Shown here: in pieces, positions 44,001 to 52,055 of the stretch
Layout of the letters: each line of letters begins with the position of its first letter
Numbering within the stretch: the stretch's first letter is position 1
NCBI RefSeq assembly: GCF_018408705.1
Contig: NZ_AP023420.1
Location: 992,001 to 1,056,000, forward strand
Origin: Pusillibacter faecalis
GTDB taxonomy: Bacteria > Bacillota > Clostridia > Oscillospirales > Oscillospiraceae
DNA length: 64,000 nt
Direction: 5' to 3'
Translations under genes and position numbers: made by a program
The notes under the pieces: generated by a model
Databases searched by the model: none
What the model saw: only the letters and a program-made list of their open reading frames with translations
What the model was told of the DNA's origin: nothing

Positions 44001-45995
44001 TTATGAGATATCCGCCATCTCCAAATATTTATAGCCGTTCTCTGCAATGTGATCCTTGCGCCCTTGCAGGTTATCTCCCAGCAACAGATCGAACATGGCG
44101 GCTGTGCGCTCCACGTCCTCTGGCATCACTCGGATCAACCGGCGGGTCTCCGGATTCATGGTGGTCAGCCACATCATGTCCGGATCGTTTTCACCCAGGC
44201 CCTTGGAGCGGTCAATCTTAAATTTCTTTCCCTCCAGCTCCTTGACAATGTCGTTTTTCTCCTTGTCTGAGTAGGCAAACCAGGTCTTGTCTCCGCAGTT
44301 AATCTCAAAGAGAGGCGTTTCGGCAATATACACATACCCCTCCCGAATCAGCGTTGGGGTCAGTCGGTAGAGCATGGTTAAAATGAGCGTCCGGATCTGG
44401 AAGCCGTCCACATCGCCGTCCGTGCAGATCACCACCTTGTTCCATCGGAGGTTGCCCAGGTCGAAGGCCGCCATATCCTTAACATGTTTGTTCTGCACCT
44501 CCACACCGCAGCCCAAAACCTTGATAAGATCCGTGATGATCTCGCTTTTAAAAATGCGGGCGTAGTCCGCCTTCAGGCAGTTCAGAATCTTGCCCCGAAC
44601 CGGCATAATACCCTGATACTCAGAATCCCGGGCCAGCTTCACGCTGCCGAGGGCCGAATCGCCCTCCACGATATAGATCTCACGCCGGTCCGCGTCCTTG
44701 GTGCGGCAATCCACAAATTTCTGCACCCGGTTGGCGATATCAATGCTGCCGGAGAGCTTCTTCTTGATATTCAGCCGTGCCTTTTCCGCGCTCTCTCGGC
44801 TGCGCTTGTTGATGAGCACCTGCTCAGCAATCTTCTCCGCATCAAAGCGATTTTCAATGAAATAAATCTCCAGGTTGGACCGGAGGAACTCCGTCATGGC
44901 CTCCTGGACGAATTTGTTGGTGATGGCCTTTTTCGTCTGGTTTTCGTAGCTGGTCTGGGTGGAAAAGTTGTTAGAAACTAATACCAGACAGTCTTCAATG
45001 TCATTCCAGGTAATCTTGCTCTCGTTTTTCTGGTATTTCCCCTGGTCCCGCAGGTATTTATCCAAGGCGGAGACAAAGGCGGACTTCGCAGCCTTCTCCG
45101 GGCTGCCGCCGTGCTCCAGCCAGCTGGAATTGTGGTAATGCTCAATGACATGGACGCGGTTGGAAAAGCAACAGGCCACGCTGAGCTTGACCTTGTACTC
45201 CGGCTTGTCTGCCCGGTCCCGGCCTCGCTTCTCTGCCTGCCAGAAAACCGGAGCCGTCAGGCTCTCCTCCCCGGCCAGCTCCGTCACATAGTCCTGAATG
45301 CCGTTTTCATAGAGAAATTCCGTCTCCTCGAAAGTCCCGGGTGCCGCCTCGTTCCGAAAGCGAAAGGTCACGCCGGCGTTGACCACCGCCTGCCGCTTCA
45401 TCACATCGGCAAAATATTCCGCTGGGATGGCGATGTCGGTGAACACGTCCAGATCCGGCAGCCACCGGGTGCGGGTGCCAGTCTTTTTGGCCTGAGACTT
45501 GGGAAGCGGCGTCTTGTTCAGCTCCCCCACGATCTCCCCCCGCTCAAAATGGAGGGTATATTCAAAGCCGTCCCTCCAGACGGTGATATCCATATAGCGG
45601 GAGGCGTACTGGGTGGCACAGGCGCCCAGACCGTTAAGCCCCAGGGAATACTCATAGCTCTCGCCGCTCAGGTTATCATACTTGCCGCCGGCATACAGTT
45701 CGCAGTATACCAGCTCCCAGTTATAGCGCTGCTCCTTTTCATTCCAATCCACCGGGCAGCCTCGGCCCGCATCCTCCACCTGGATGGAGCGGTCTTGAAA
45801 GCGTGTGACAGTGATGATGCTGCCGTGTCCCTCCCGGGCCTCGTCAATGGAGTTTGAGAGAATTTCAAACACCGCGTGTTCACAGCCGTCCAGCCCATCG
45901 GAGCCAAAAATGACGCCGGGCCGTTTCCGCACCCGGTCCGCTCCCTTTAAAGATGAAATACTCTCGTTGCCATAATCCTGCTTTTTTGTCGCCAT
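44001..45995 (-). CDS. parE: DNA topoisomerase IV subunit B-like (clostridial GyrB/ParE family)
   Basis: Encodes 664 residues from ATG 45995 with GGAGGAACT upstream. The GHKL ATPase motifs are NSIDEAREG, EDAGRGCPVD and GLNGLGACATQYA. The TOPRIM motifs IVEGDSALGS and ICTDGDVDGFQ bind Mg2+ and form the cleavage site with ParC. It hydrolyses ATP to drive strand passage for decatenation or relaxation. It is the first gene of the run parE, NUDIX-N-like gene, parC. Confidence 0.93.
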   Translation of the reverse strand: MATKKQDYGNESISSLKGADRVRKRPGVIFGSDGLDGCEHAVFEILSNSIDEAREGHGSIITVTRFQDRSIQVEDAGRGCPVDWNEKEQRYNWELVYCELYAGGKYDNLSGESYEYSLGLNGLGACATQYASRYMDITVWRDGFEYTLHFERGEIVGELNKTPLPKSQAKKTGTRTRWLPDLDVFTDIAIPAEYFADVMKRQAVVNAGVTFRFRNEAAPGTFEETEFLYENGIQDYVTELAGEESLTAPVFWQAEKRGRDRADKPEYKVKLSVACCFSNRVHVIEHYHNSSWLEHGGSPEKAAKSAFVSALDKYLRDQGKYQKNESKITWNDIEDCLVLVSNNFSTQTSYENQTKKAITNKFVQEAMTEFLRSNLEIYFIENRFDAEKIAEQVLINKRSRESAEKARLNIKKKLSGSIDIANRVQKFVDCRTKDADRREIYIVEGDSALGSVKLARDSEYQGIMPVRGKILNCLKADYARIFKSEIITDLIKVLGCGVEVQNKHVKDMAAFDLGNLRWNKVVICTDGDVDGFQIRTLILTMLYRLTPTLIREGYVYIAETPLFEINCGDKTWFAYSDKEKNDIVKELEGKKFKIDRSKGLGENDPDMMWLTTMNPETRRLIRVMPEDVERTAAMFDLLLGDNLQGRKDHIAENGYKYLEMADIS

Positions 45996-46044
45996 AGTTC
46001 CTCCGCCCGGGCAAAATCTGCCATGATTTTGATCAATATGTGGT

Positions 46045-46073
46045 ATTTTATCATACTGTGCCTCCCAGTTCAA
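46045..46073 (-). promoter_or_regulatory. Promoter of parE
   Basis: On the minus strand TTGAAC and TAAAAT are separated by 17 bases, about 50 bases upstream of the parE start. Confidence 0.65.
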
Positions 46074-46198
46074 GGGTTTAACCCGGATCTGACATTTCTC
46101 GAACAGAAGACAGGTTTTTCGAAGAAATGTTATTGCGCAAAAAAATCCATAATCTTACCGTCACCGGCAAATTCCTTTCAGCCGAGGAGTTTTGCACA

Positions 46199-46219
46199 TT
46201 TTCCACACAGTTTTCCACA
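46199..46219 (+). other. Two DnaA-box-like nonamers upstream of parE
   Basis: TTTTCCACA occurs twice, 12 bases apart, each one mismatch from the DnaA box TTATCCACA. An AT-rich segment with the inverted repeat GTCAACTT (46227) / AAGTTGAC (46272) follows. Whether DnaA binds here is unknown. Confidence 0.35.
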
Positions 46220-46280
46220 CCTTTATGTCAACTTTTCAACTTATAAAAAGTGCAGTTTTTTCTCTCACTTTTCAAGTTGA

Positions 46281-46320
46281 CTTTGAGGAAAGGCCGGTGC
46301 GTTTGCACCGGCCTTTCCTC
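46281..46320 (-). terminator. Perfect 18-bp hairpin downstream of the MBL hydrolase
   Basis: TTGAGGAAAGGCCGGTGC and its exact complement flank a GTTT loop. It lies about 95 bases after the MBL-fold gene on the minus strand. There is no U-run beyond the stem. Confidence 0.65.
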
Positions 46321-46415
46321 AACAACATAAAATTCCCAAAGTCTGGAATTCTTCACTCCTGCGTGCTCCCGCACTGCTGCAAAACGCGCAGCCCTGCTCT
46401 CTGCCACTCTCCGCC

Positions 46416-47123
46416 TCAGGGGAGCAGAAACTCCTGCCCGACGTGAGAGATTGGCACCACCCGACCGGCAAATTGAGGAAATTCTTCCAAAAACTTTGCT
46501 GTAAAGCCAAAATCCTGCCACTGATGCATGGGTAGGGCACGGGCTATGTCCGCCAACTCCAGGAAATACCTGGGGCCCCGGAAGCCGTCCCTCCCCAGCC
46601 GGGGGTCCAGCGGCAGCATGGCAAGGTCGATGTGTTTGCCCCGAAGAGGCGCGGTAAACTCCTGAAAGTGCAGGGCCATCTCCGTATTCCAGGAAACATC
46701 CTCCCCCTCCCAGTGCCACCAGTTCAGGTCCCCGGCATGAAAGACAGTCTGGCCGTCCGCTGTCACCAGAAATGCAACGCCCTCGTCCGTAGAGGTCAGG
46801 GTCTCCACTCGCACGCCGGGCAGAGGCTCCAGCCGCCGCCCACCTCCCAGGGTCACACACCTGGCAGCGGCCTCCGGTGAGACGCCCCAGCGCTCCCGAT
46901 TTCTGGCGGACATCCGAACGTCCTTCCCCAGCAGAAAGGCCGCAGCCCCCAGTTGAAAAATTGCGGGACGGAAATGGTCCTCGTGGTGGTGGCTGGCAAA
47001 GACCAGCAGGGGCCGCCCTGGCCTCAAAGTCGGGAGCTCCCCCTCGCTCCAATCAAACAACAGTGTTGCTGACGGCAGCTCCAGCAGGAAGCCGCTGTGC
47101 CCCAGGAAGCTGATGCGCATCAT
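46416..47123 (-). CDS. MBL-fold metallo-hydrolase
   Basis: Encodes 235 residues. The metal motif HxHxDH appears as SHHHEDHF and a second ligand region as FHAGDLNWWHW; the C-terminal His is in ISHVGQEF. It resembles UlaG/YcjF-like MBL proteins that hydrolyse phosphodiester or lactone bonds; the substrate is unknown. Its ATG at 47123 overlaps the YbjQ stop by an ATGA, making it the last gene of the MerR operon. Confidence 0.88.
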   Translation of the reverse strand: MMRISFLGHSGFLLELPSATLLFDWSEGELPTLRPGRPLLVFASHHHEDHFRPAIFQLGAAAFLLGKDVRMSARNRERWGVSPEAAARCVTLGGGRRLEPLPGVRVETLTSTDEGVAFLVTADGQTVFHAGDLNWWHWEGEDVSWNTEMALHFQEFTAPLRGKHIDLAMLPLDPRLGRDGFRGPRYFLELADIARALPMHQWQDFGFTAKFLEEFPQFAGRVVPISHVGQEFLLP

Positions 47124-47431
47124 AGAATCCTGACGGCTGTACCGTAGGCAATCACCTCTGCCGCGCCCTGCATGACAGCCGACGACCCGTAACGAATATT
47201 AATGATCGCATCGGCTCCCATTGCTTCCGCCTCGTCCACCATGCGCTTGGTGGCAATCTGCCGGGCTTCGTTGAGCATCTCTGTGTATCCGGTGATCTCA
47301 CCGCCTACCAATGTCTTCATACCGGCCATAAAATCCTTGCCAAAATTTTTGGACTGCACTACAGTCCCTTTCACAATGCCCAGGACCTCCAGTTCCTTCC
47401 CAGGGATATAATCAATATTGACTAGCTTCAT
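47120..47431 (-). CDS. YbjQ/UPF0145 family heavy-metal-binding-domain protein
   Basis: Encodes 103 residues from ATG 47431 with GAGAGGAGAAAGTT upstream. The pattern LGIVKGTVVQSKNFGKDF, then ARQIATKRMVDEAEAMGADAIINIRY, is characteristic of YbjQ (DUF74), a small pentameric protein of unknown function. It overlaps the preceding small membrane gene by 20 bases and the MBL gene by four, so all are one operon. Confidence 0.9.
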   Translation of the reverse strand: MKLVNIDYIPGKELEVLGIVKGTVVQSKNFGKDFMAGMKTLVGGEITGYTEMLNEARQIATKRMVDEAEAMGADAIINIRYGSSAVMQGAAEVIAYGTAVRIL

Positions 47432-47675
47432 AACTTTCTCCTCTCTCAATTTCCTGAAAACGTTCCTTTAATGATATCAGCGCCGGTACAATCAGCGCCA
47501 ATGGAAGCACAGCCAGCACCAAAAACAAGGTGGACAGCCAGCCGGGAAGATCCGGAATCTGGCGCAGCGCCCCAAAACACACCGCTACCGCCGCCTGCAG
47601 CAGAGCGAACGCCGCCACGCCAATAACAGCGGATCGCTTCTGGCGCCGCTTTCGCGCCTCAGTATTTTCTGGCAT
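47412..47675 (-). CDS. Small two-helix membrane protein with MerR-operon tail motif
   Basis: Encodes 87 residues from ATG 47675 with GAGAGGAGAGGAAGAAG upstream. A basic N-terminus (ARKRRQKR) and two membrane helices are followed by the tail RFQEIERGESYEASQY. This tail matches those of the next upstream gene (RLREIERGEEEDARKY) and of the MerR regulator (RIQEIGKGEEDDARQF), implying common ancestry. No database family is recognised. It overlaps both neighbours by about 17-20 bases. Confidence 0.8.
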   Translation of the reverse strand: MPENTEARKRRQKRSAVIGVAAFALLQAAVAVCFGALRQIPDLPGWLSTLFLVLAVLPLALIVPALISLKERFQEIERGESYEASQY

Positions 47676-47919
47676 CTTCTTCCTCTCCTCTCTCAATCTC
47701 CCGCAGACGCTGGATCAGGGCAATCACCACGCCCACGATCACCGCCAGAAGCACCAGTGCATACAGGATCAAAATCACCACGGCCCCGCCATCTCCGCTG
47801 CCCACATCCAGCAAGGGCAGCAGCAGCGCCCCCAGGAAGAGCCCCAAAAACACCACCACGACTACGGCGCAGAGGAGCGGGGCAACCTTCTTCCTCCTCT
47901 TCTCAGAATTGTCTCGCAT
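47659..47919 (-). CDS. Small two-helix membrane protein with MerR-operon tail motif
   Basis: Encodes 86 residues from ATG 47919 with GGGGGAGGAAGACG upstream. Layout is the same as its downstream neighbour: a basic start (SEKRRKK), two hydrophobic segments (LLCAVVVVVFLGLFLGALLL and VVILILYALVLLAVIVGVVI), then the conserved tail RLREIERGEEEDARKY. It overlaps the merR gene by 17 bases. Because the tail recurs in three consecutive proteins, it may be an interaction or localisation module. Function unknown. Confidence 0.8.
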   Translation of the reverse strand: MRDNSEKRRKKVAPLLCAVVVVVFLGLFLGALLLPLLDVGSGDGGAVVILILYALVLLAVIVGVVIALIQRLREIERGEEEDARKY

Positions 47920-48550
47920 CGTCTTCCTCCCCCTTTCCAATCTCCTGGATTCTCTGGAACAGTGCCAGTACGACGCCGCCGATGACCACCGCCGGCATCC
48001 CCATCAGCACCAATACCAGCGCAAAGGGTGGCGCGCCAGCGGGGTCCACGGAGGTCCCCCACAGAATCAACGCGGCCAGCCCCCCCATCAGCAGGACTGT
48101 CAGCAGGGTAATCGTCACCGGCGCCACGTACCGAATTCGCACATCCTGCCGCTGTTTATTCTGAAAGGTGGTTCCGGAGAGCTCCATGCTCTCCATCTCC
48201 GCCAACAGCGCTGCCGCATCCAGGTCCATCAGCCGCTCCCGGCAGTCTGCCAAGGCAGAGCAGAACTGGATGGACTGCTTTAAATTTTCCATGTCCCGCT
48301 CCAGGGTGATCAGATGCCGGCGCATGCCGTCGCCCACGGTGTGGGTGCCGCTTTGCATCTTTCTGATCTCCTCCAGGGGGACCCCCAGCTTTCGCAGCAG
48401 CTTGATCCGCCGCAGAATCTCCGCCTCCTCCTCACTGTAATCCCGGTAGCCGTTGCTGCTCCTCTCTGGCTTCAGCAGCCCCTCAGACTCGTAAAAGCGG
48501 ATGTTTTTCTTAGGAATGCCTACCAAGGCTTCCACCTCGTTGATTTTCAT
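47903..48550 (-). CDS. MerR family regulator fused to a two-helix membrane domain
   Basis: Encodes 215 residues from ATG 48550 (GAGGTGAGACCC). The winged helix-turn-helix has IPKKNIRFYESEGLL and NGYRDYSEEEAEILRRIKLLRKLGV, then a dimerisation coiled coil (about 80-125). Instead of a soluble effector domain, residues 145-200 form two membrane helices, ending in RIQEIGKGEEDDARQF, the same tail as the next two proteins. The promoter at 48577 has a MerR-type 19-bp spacer, so it probably regulates its own operon from the membrane. Confidence 0.9.
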   Translation of the reverse strand: MKINEVEALVGIPKKNIRFYESEGLLKPERSSNGYRDYSEEEAEILRRIKLLRKLGVPLEEIRKMQSGTHTVGDGMRRHLITLERDMENLKQSIQFCSALADCRERLMDLDAAALLAEMESMELSGTTFQNKQRQDVRIRYVAPVTITLLTVLLMGGLAALILWGTSVDPAGAPPFALVLVLMGMPAVVIGGVVLALFQRIQEIGKGEEDDARQF

Positions 48551-48576
48551 GGGTCTCACCTCGTTCTACACGGTTA

Positions 48577-48607
48577 TCGTATACCTTCCAGAAAGGGGAA
48601 AGTCAAG
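48577..48607 (-). promoter_or_regulatory. MerR-type promoter/operator of the merR operon
   Basis: On the minus strand TTGACT and TACGAT are 19 bases apart, the overlong spacing typical of MerR-controlled promoters. A dyad CCTT-N5-AAGG (48585-48597) is centred in the spacer, where MerR dimers bind and untwist DNA. Confidence 0.8.
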
Positions 48608-48670
48608 AGAATTTTCAAAAAAATTTCCGAGAGTCTGGATGCGCCCGGAAAAACGTGGTATCATGTGTGT

Positions 48671-49729
48671 ATGAGACATGAAGAAAATATAACACTGGCA
48701 TTTTTGCCGGAGCCTCTGCTGGCCTGGTATCACGAAAACGCGAGAGACCTGCCTTGGCGGAAAACGGAGGACCCCTATTGCATCTGGGTCTCTGAGATCA
48801 TGCTCCAGCAGACTCGGGTGGCGGCGGTCCTGGGCTATTATGCCCGGTTTTTAGAAGCCTTTCCCTCTGTGGAAGCTTTGGCCTCCGCCCCGGAAGACCG
48901 GCTGATGAAGCTGTGGGAGGGCCTTGGCTACTACAGTCGGGCCAAAAACCTGCAAAAGGCCGCCCGCATCGTGGCAGAAATGGGCGCTTTTCCGGACACC
49001 TACGAGGGGTTGCTGGCCCTGCCCGGCATCGGGGATTACACTGCCAGCGCCATCGCCTCAGCGGCTTTTGGCCGGCGTGAGGCCGCAGTGGATGGCAACG
49101 TCCTGCGGGTCGTTACCCGCCTGACCGACTGCCATGACGACATTCTGGACCCCAGGACCAAGCGTCACGTCCGGGAGCAGCTGCAACATGTAATGCCCGC
49201 GGAGAGCGCACGGGTTTTCAACCAAGCTACCATGGAGCTGGGGGCCACAGTGTGCGCGCCCAACGGTCCGCCCAGGTGCGGCGAATGCCCGGTAGCGGAC
49301 TTCTGCCTGGGCCGAGTGCGAGGCACAGCGGAAACGCTCCCGGTCAAGACCCCTAAAAAGGCCCGGCGCATTGAGGACAAAACAGTATTTTTACTGCTGC
49401 GGGGTGACCGGATCGCCCTACGCAGGCGTCCGGACGATGGACTGCTGGCGGGGCTGTGGGAGTTTCCCAGTGTGGCGGGAGCCCTGGACGAGAAAGAGGC
49501 TCCTGCGGCAGTGGCCGCCCTGGGCTTTCTGCCCAAGGCCTGGAAAAAAAAGCTGTTCGCCAAGCATATCTTCACCCATGTGGAGTGGCACATGACCGGG
49601 TATACCCTGGAGGTGGAGGGCGACGGACCGCCGGATTTCGTCTGGGTCAACCGTGCCGCGCTGGAGGAGCACGCAGTTCCCTCGGCCTTCGCCCGCTACT
49701 ACGCCGAGGCCATAGACCATCTGCCCTAA
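48671..49729 (+). CDS. mutY: A/G-specific adenine glycosylase MutY
   Basis: Encodes 352 residues from ATG 48671; GTG 48665 is an alternative and no clear ribosome site is seen. The helix-hairpin-helix LLALPGIGDYTASAI and catalytic Asp in AAVDGNVLRVVTRL are followed by the 4Fe-4S ligands C-x6-C-x2-C-x5-C (CAPNGPPRCGECPVADFC). A C-terminal NUDIX-like domain recognises 8-oxoguanine. It removes adenine mispaired with oxidised guanine. A TATCAT box ends seven bases before the ATG, so the mRNA could be nearly leaderless. Confidence 0.95.
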   Translation: MRHEENITLAFLPEPLLAWYHENARDLPWRKTEDPYCIWVSEIMLQQTRVAAVLGYYARFLEAFPSVEALASAPEDRLMKLWEGLGYYSRAKNLQKAARIVAEMGAFPDTYEGLLALPGIGDYTASAIASAAFGRREAAVDGNVLRVVTRLTDCHDDILDPRTKRHVREQLQHVMPAESARVFNQATMELGATVCAPNGPPRCGECPVADFCLGRVRGTAETLPVKTPKKARRIEDKTVFLLLRGDRIALRRRPDDGLLAGLWEFPSVAGALDEKEAPAAVAALGFLPKAWKKKLFAKHIFTHVEWHMTGYTLEVEGDGPPDFVWVNRAALEEHAVPSAFARYYAEAIDHLP

Positions 49730-49761
49730 CCTCGGGCGGAGTCTGCGCAAAGGAGGAGACA

Positions 49762-49977
49762 ATGGTGGGATTTTTACGAGGGCTGCTGCTGGTGCTGATG
49801 CTGCTGGCCCGTCTGCTGCCCTTTCTCATTGTGGCGGCGCTGCTGATTTTTCTGTGGCGGCGCTCCGTTCGCAAGCGCAGGGGGCCGGACTTTCAGGGGC
49901 CGGTATATACCGTGGACTACAAGGTGGTAGACGAGGATGAGGGGTCTCAGGACCCGCCATCCGACTGCCACCCATAG
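49762..49977 (+). CDS. Small single-helix membrane protein
   Basis: Encodes 71 residues from ATG 49762 with a strong AAAGGAGGAGACA ribosome site. One long hydrophobic segment (about residues 3-31) is followed by RRSVRKRRG, placing the C-terminus in the cytoplasm, and an acidic tail (VVDEDEGSQD). No family recognised. It lies 32 bases after mutY and 11 bases before the next gene. Confidence 0.75.
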   Translation: MVGFLRGLLLVLMLLARLLPFLIVAALLIFLWRRSVRKRRGPDFQGPVYTVDYKVVDEDEGSQDPPSDCHP

Positions 49978-49988
49978 GGAGGTTTTCC

Positions 49989-50420
49989 ATGCCATTTTGG
50001 AAAAAAGGCGAAGACCCCTGGGACCTTCAGCCGGAAGCAGGCGCAAAGCCGGGGATGACCTCCGCGCAGGACACGCCCACGCTTTTTGAGGAGCTGCGGG
50101 ATTGGAACGAAGCTCGAAGGGAGCGAAAGACCCAGCGAGAAACACCACCACCCGCCACAGCCTGTCCCTGGTGCGGACAGGATATGGAGACGGGCTGGAT
50201 CGCCGGCGGTCGGGACGGCATTCAGTGGTGGTCCGGTTGGCCGCCGCGCTCTTTGGTCGATGAGACGCCGATCCGGGTGGACCATGAGGGGACGCTGCTG
50301 CGCCGGTATAAGGTCGCTTTTCTCTGCCGGAGCTGCCGGCGGATGGCGCTGGAGTTTCCGGAGGCGGTCCTGCATCCGTCATGGGACATTCCGTCCCCTC
50401 AAGTGGAGGACGCGCCATGA
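49989..50420 (+). CDS. Zinc-ribbon protein (DUF6487-like)
   Basis: Encodes 143 residues. A ribbon CPWCGQDMETGWIAGG at about residue 59 and a second pair CRSCRRM at about 112 form a C4 zinc site; the GWI...GIQWW pattern recalls DUF6487 zinc ribbons. The N-terminal 55 residues are charged and probably disordered. Function unknown. Its stop overlaps the start of the radical SAM gene (ATGA), suggesting the two act together. Confidence 0.72.
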   Translation: MPFWKKGEDPWDLQPEAGAKPGMTSAQDTPTLFEELRDWNEARRERKTQRETPPPATACPWCGQDMETGWIAGGRDGIQWWSGWPPRSLVDETPIRVDHEGTLLRRYKVAFLCRSCRRMALEFPEAVLHPSWDIPSPQVEDAP

Positions 50421-51289
50421 TCTGCCGTCTTTGTCCCCGGGAGTGCGGCGCGGAACGGACGGAGGGCCTTGCCGGCGGCATCTGCGGCCAGCCCAGTCTT
50501 CCAGTGGCCGCCAGGGCCATGCTCCACCGGTGGGAAGAGCCATGTCTTGTGGGTGTACACGGCGCCGGAGCGGTATTTTTTTCCGGCTGCAATCTTCGCT
50601 GCTGCTTCTGCCAGAACGGGCCTATCTCCCAAGGCGGCATAGGAAAACCCTTGACTGCCCCTCACCTGCGGGAAATTTTTCAAAAGCTGGTGGACCTGGG
50701 TGCCGCATGCTTGGACCTGGTGACGCCCACCCATTTCACGCCTGTCATTCTGGAGGCCCTGGGGGACGTGCCCTGGCCGGTACCCGTGGTGTGGAACTGC
50801 AGCGGATATGAAAAGCCCGACACCCTGCGGCTGCTGGAAGGGCGTGTCCAGGTATATCTGCCGGATTTGAAGTACGCTCTGCCGGAGCCTGCCCGGACTT
50901 ATTCCTCTGCAGCGGACTATTTTGACTGGGCCAGTGCTGCAATCCTGGAGATGTTCCGTCAAACGGGCCCCTACCGGATGGAGGCGGGACAACTGAAATC
51001 CGGGGTTCTGATCCGTCATCTGGTGCTGCCGGGGGAGCTGGAGAACACCCGCCGTGTCATCGACTGGGTGTCGGAGACCTTCCGCCCCGGAGACGTGCTC
51101 TTTTCCCTCATGAGCCAGTATACTCCCCAACCCGGTGCCACAGGAAAGCTCAGCCGCAAAGTAACGGCCGCTGAGTACCGGTCGGCAGCGGCTTATCTTA
51201 GAAACTGCGGCATCCGCGACGGCTACACCCAGGAGCGCACCTCTGCCCAGGAAGAGTACACGCCGGAATTTGACCTCAGCGGGCTTTAA
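50417..51289 (+). CDS. Radical SAM protein, PflX-like (COG1313)
   Basis: Encodes 290 residues. The radical SAM cluster motif CxxxCxxC is CNLRCCFC, preceded by GAVFFSGC. An N-terminal cysteine group (CRLCPRECGAERT, GGICGQP) is typical of the pyruvate formate-lyase activase-like PflX family. The protein should cleave S-adenosylmethionine to form a radical, but the target is unknown. It overlaps the zinc-ribbon gene by four bases and ends before a strong terminator. Confidence 0.88.
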   Translation: MICRLCPRECGAERTEGLAGGICGQPSLPVAARAMLHRWEEPCLVGVHGAGAVFFSGCNLRCCFCQNGPISQGGIGKPLTAPHLREIFQKLVDLGAACLDLVTPTHFTPVILEALGDVPWPVPVVWNCSGYEKPDTLRLLEGRVQVYLPDLKYALPEPARTYSSAADYFDWASAAILEMFRQTGPYRMEAGQLKSGVLIRHLVLPGELENTRRVIDWVSETFRPGDVLFSLMSQYTPQPGATGKLSRKVTAAEYRSAAAYLRNCGIRDGYTQERTSAQEEYTPEFDLSGL

Positions 51290-51327
51290 CGCTGCTTCCG
51301 TCATCCGGGGGGATTGTGTGTATCGCT

Positions 51328-51362
51328 AAAACGTGCGCCGCCTTTTGGGCGGCGCACGTTTT
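51328..51362 (+). terminator. Terminator between convergent pflX-like and grpB genes
   Basis: AAACGTGCGCCGCC pairs with its complement around a short TTTTG loop, followed by TTTT; A-rich on the other side, so it may serve both genes. Confidence 0.9.
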
Positions 51363-51401
51363 GGCGTTATTTAGTTCGCCGGCGTTCTCTGTCTGCCGGA
51401 G

Positions 51402-51938
51402 TTACAGCTCTTCCCAGAGCGCGGCTCTGCACTCCGCCAGCGCCCGGCACTCCAGCTCCCGGACAAAGGCCTCCTTACCGTCGCAGTATCCCTCAATATC
51501 ATAGGGGTATCGTGCGGCCAGAGCCCGCTTGAGCGCGGCATAAGCCATCCGCGCCTCCTCGTGGGCGCGAAGGTAGTCCCGCACCGCCAGGTGGCGAACG
51601 ATGTTTTCAGTATCTCCCGCCTGAAAGATATGCATCTGGTGGGTCCGCTCGTCCCCTCCCTTGCGCAAGTACCGCCGTCCTGGAATTCCGAACTCCCCCA
51701 AGTACTCATAGCCCAAGGCGCGCAGGGCCTCCGCCCGCGCATCCACGGCCCCCAGCCGCTGTACCACCGGCATCAGGTCCACGATGGGCTTGGCGTCCAG
51801 CCCCTCCACCGCGGTGCTCCCGATGTGGTAGACCCGGAGGCAGTTCTCCCCCAGGGCGGCCTTCACAGCTTCGCTCTCCCGGCGGAACACCTCTGCCCAG
51901 GCCGGCTGGTACGGCACCACCACGACATGCTGCGGCAT
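51402..51938 (-). CDS. GrpB family protein (UPF0157)
   Basis: Encodes 178 residues from ATG 51938 (GGGAAAGGGGGAGAGGTC); the open frame continues far upstream but has no coding character there. The nucleotidyltransferase-like pattern VYHIGSTAVEGLDAKPIVDLM and the C-terminal YDIEGYCDGKEAFV are diagnostic of GrpB/UPF0157. Family members resemble CoaE-linked domains and have no firm function. It is divergent from the glycosyltransferase gene. Confidence 0.9.
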   Translation of the reverse strand: MPQHVVVVPYQPAWAEVFRRESEAVKAALGENCLRVYHIGSTAVEGLDAKPIVDLMPVVQRLGAVDARAEALRALGYEYLGEFGIPGRRYLRKGGDERTHQMHIFQAGDTENIVRHLAVRDYLRAHEEARMAYAALKRALAARYPYDIEGYCDGKEAFVRELECRALAECRAALWEEL

Positions 51939-51995
51939 GACCTCTCCCCCTTTCCCAAGTTTCAGCATAGCACAGGGGACGGTCCGGAGCAAGCC

Positions 51996-52024
51996 TTGAC
52001 CTGCCGCCCGGATTGGGGTACAAT
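51996..52024 (+). promoter_or_regulatory. Sigma-A promoter of the glycosyltransferase operon
   Basis: TTGACC and TACAAT are exactly 17 bases apart, ending 31 bases before the start codon. Confidence 0.82.
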
Positions 52025-52055
52025 AGGGGCACAATCTCTGCAAAGGAGGGGTCCC

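Noticed and set aside
48697..48712. Sigma-54-like TGGCA...TTGCC within mutY
   Set aside because: Spacing is 7 bases and it lies inside the coding region.
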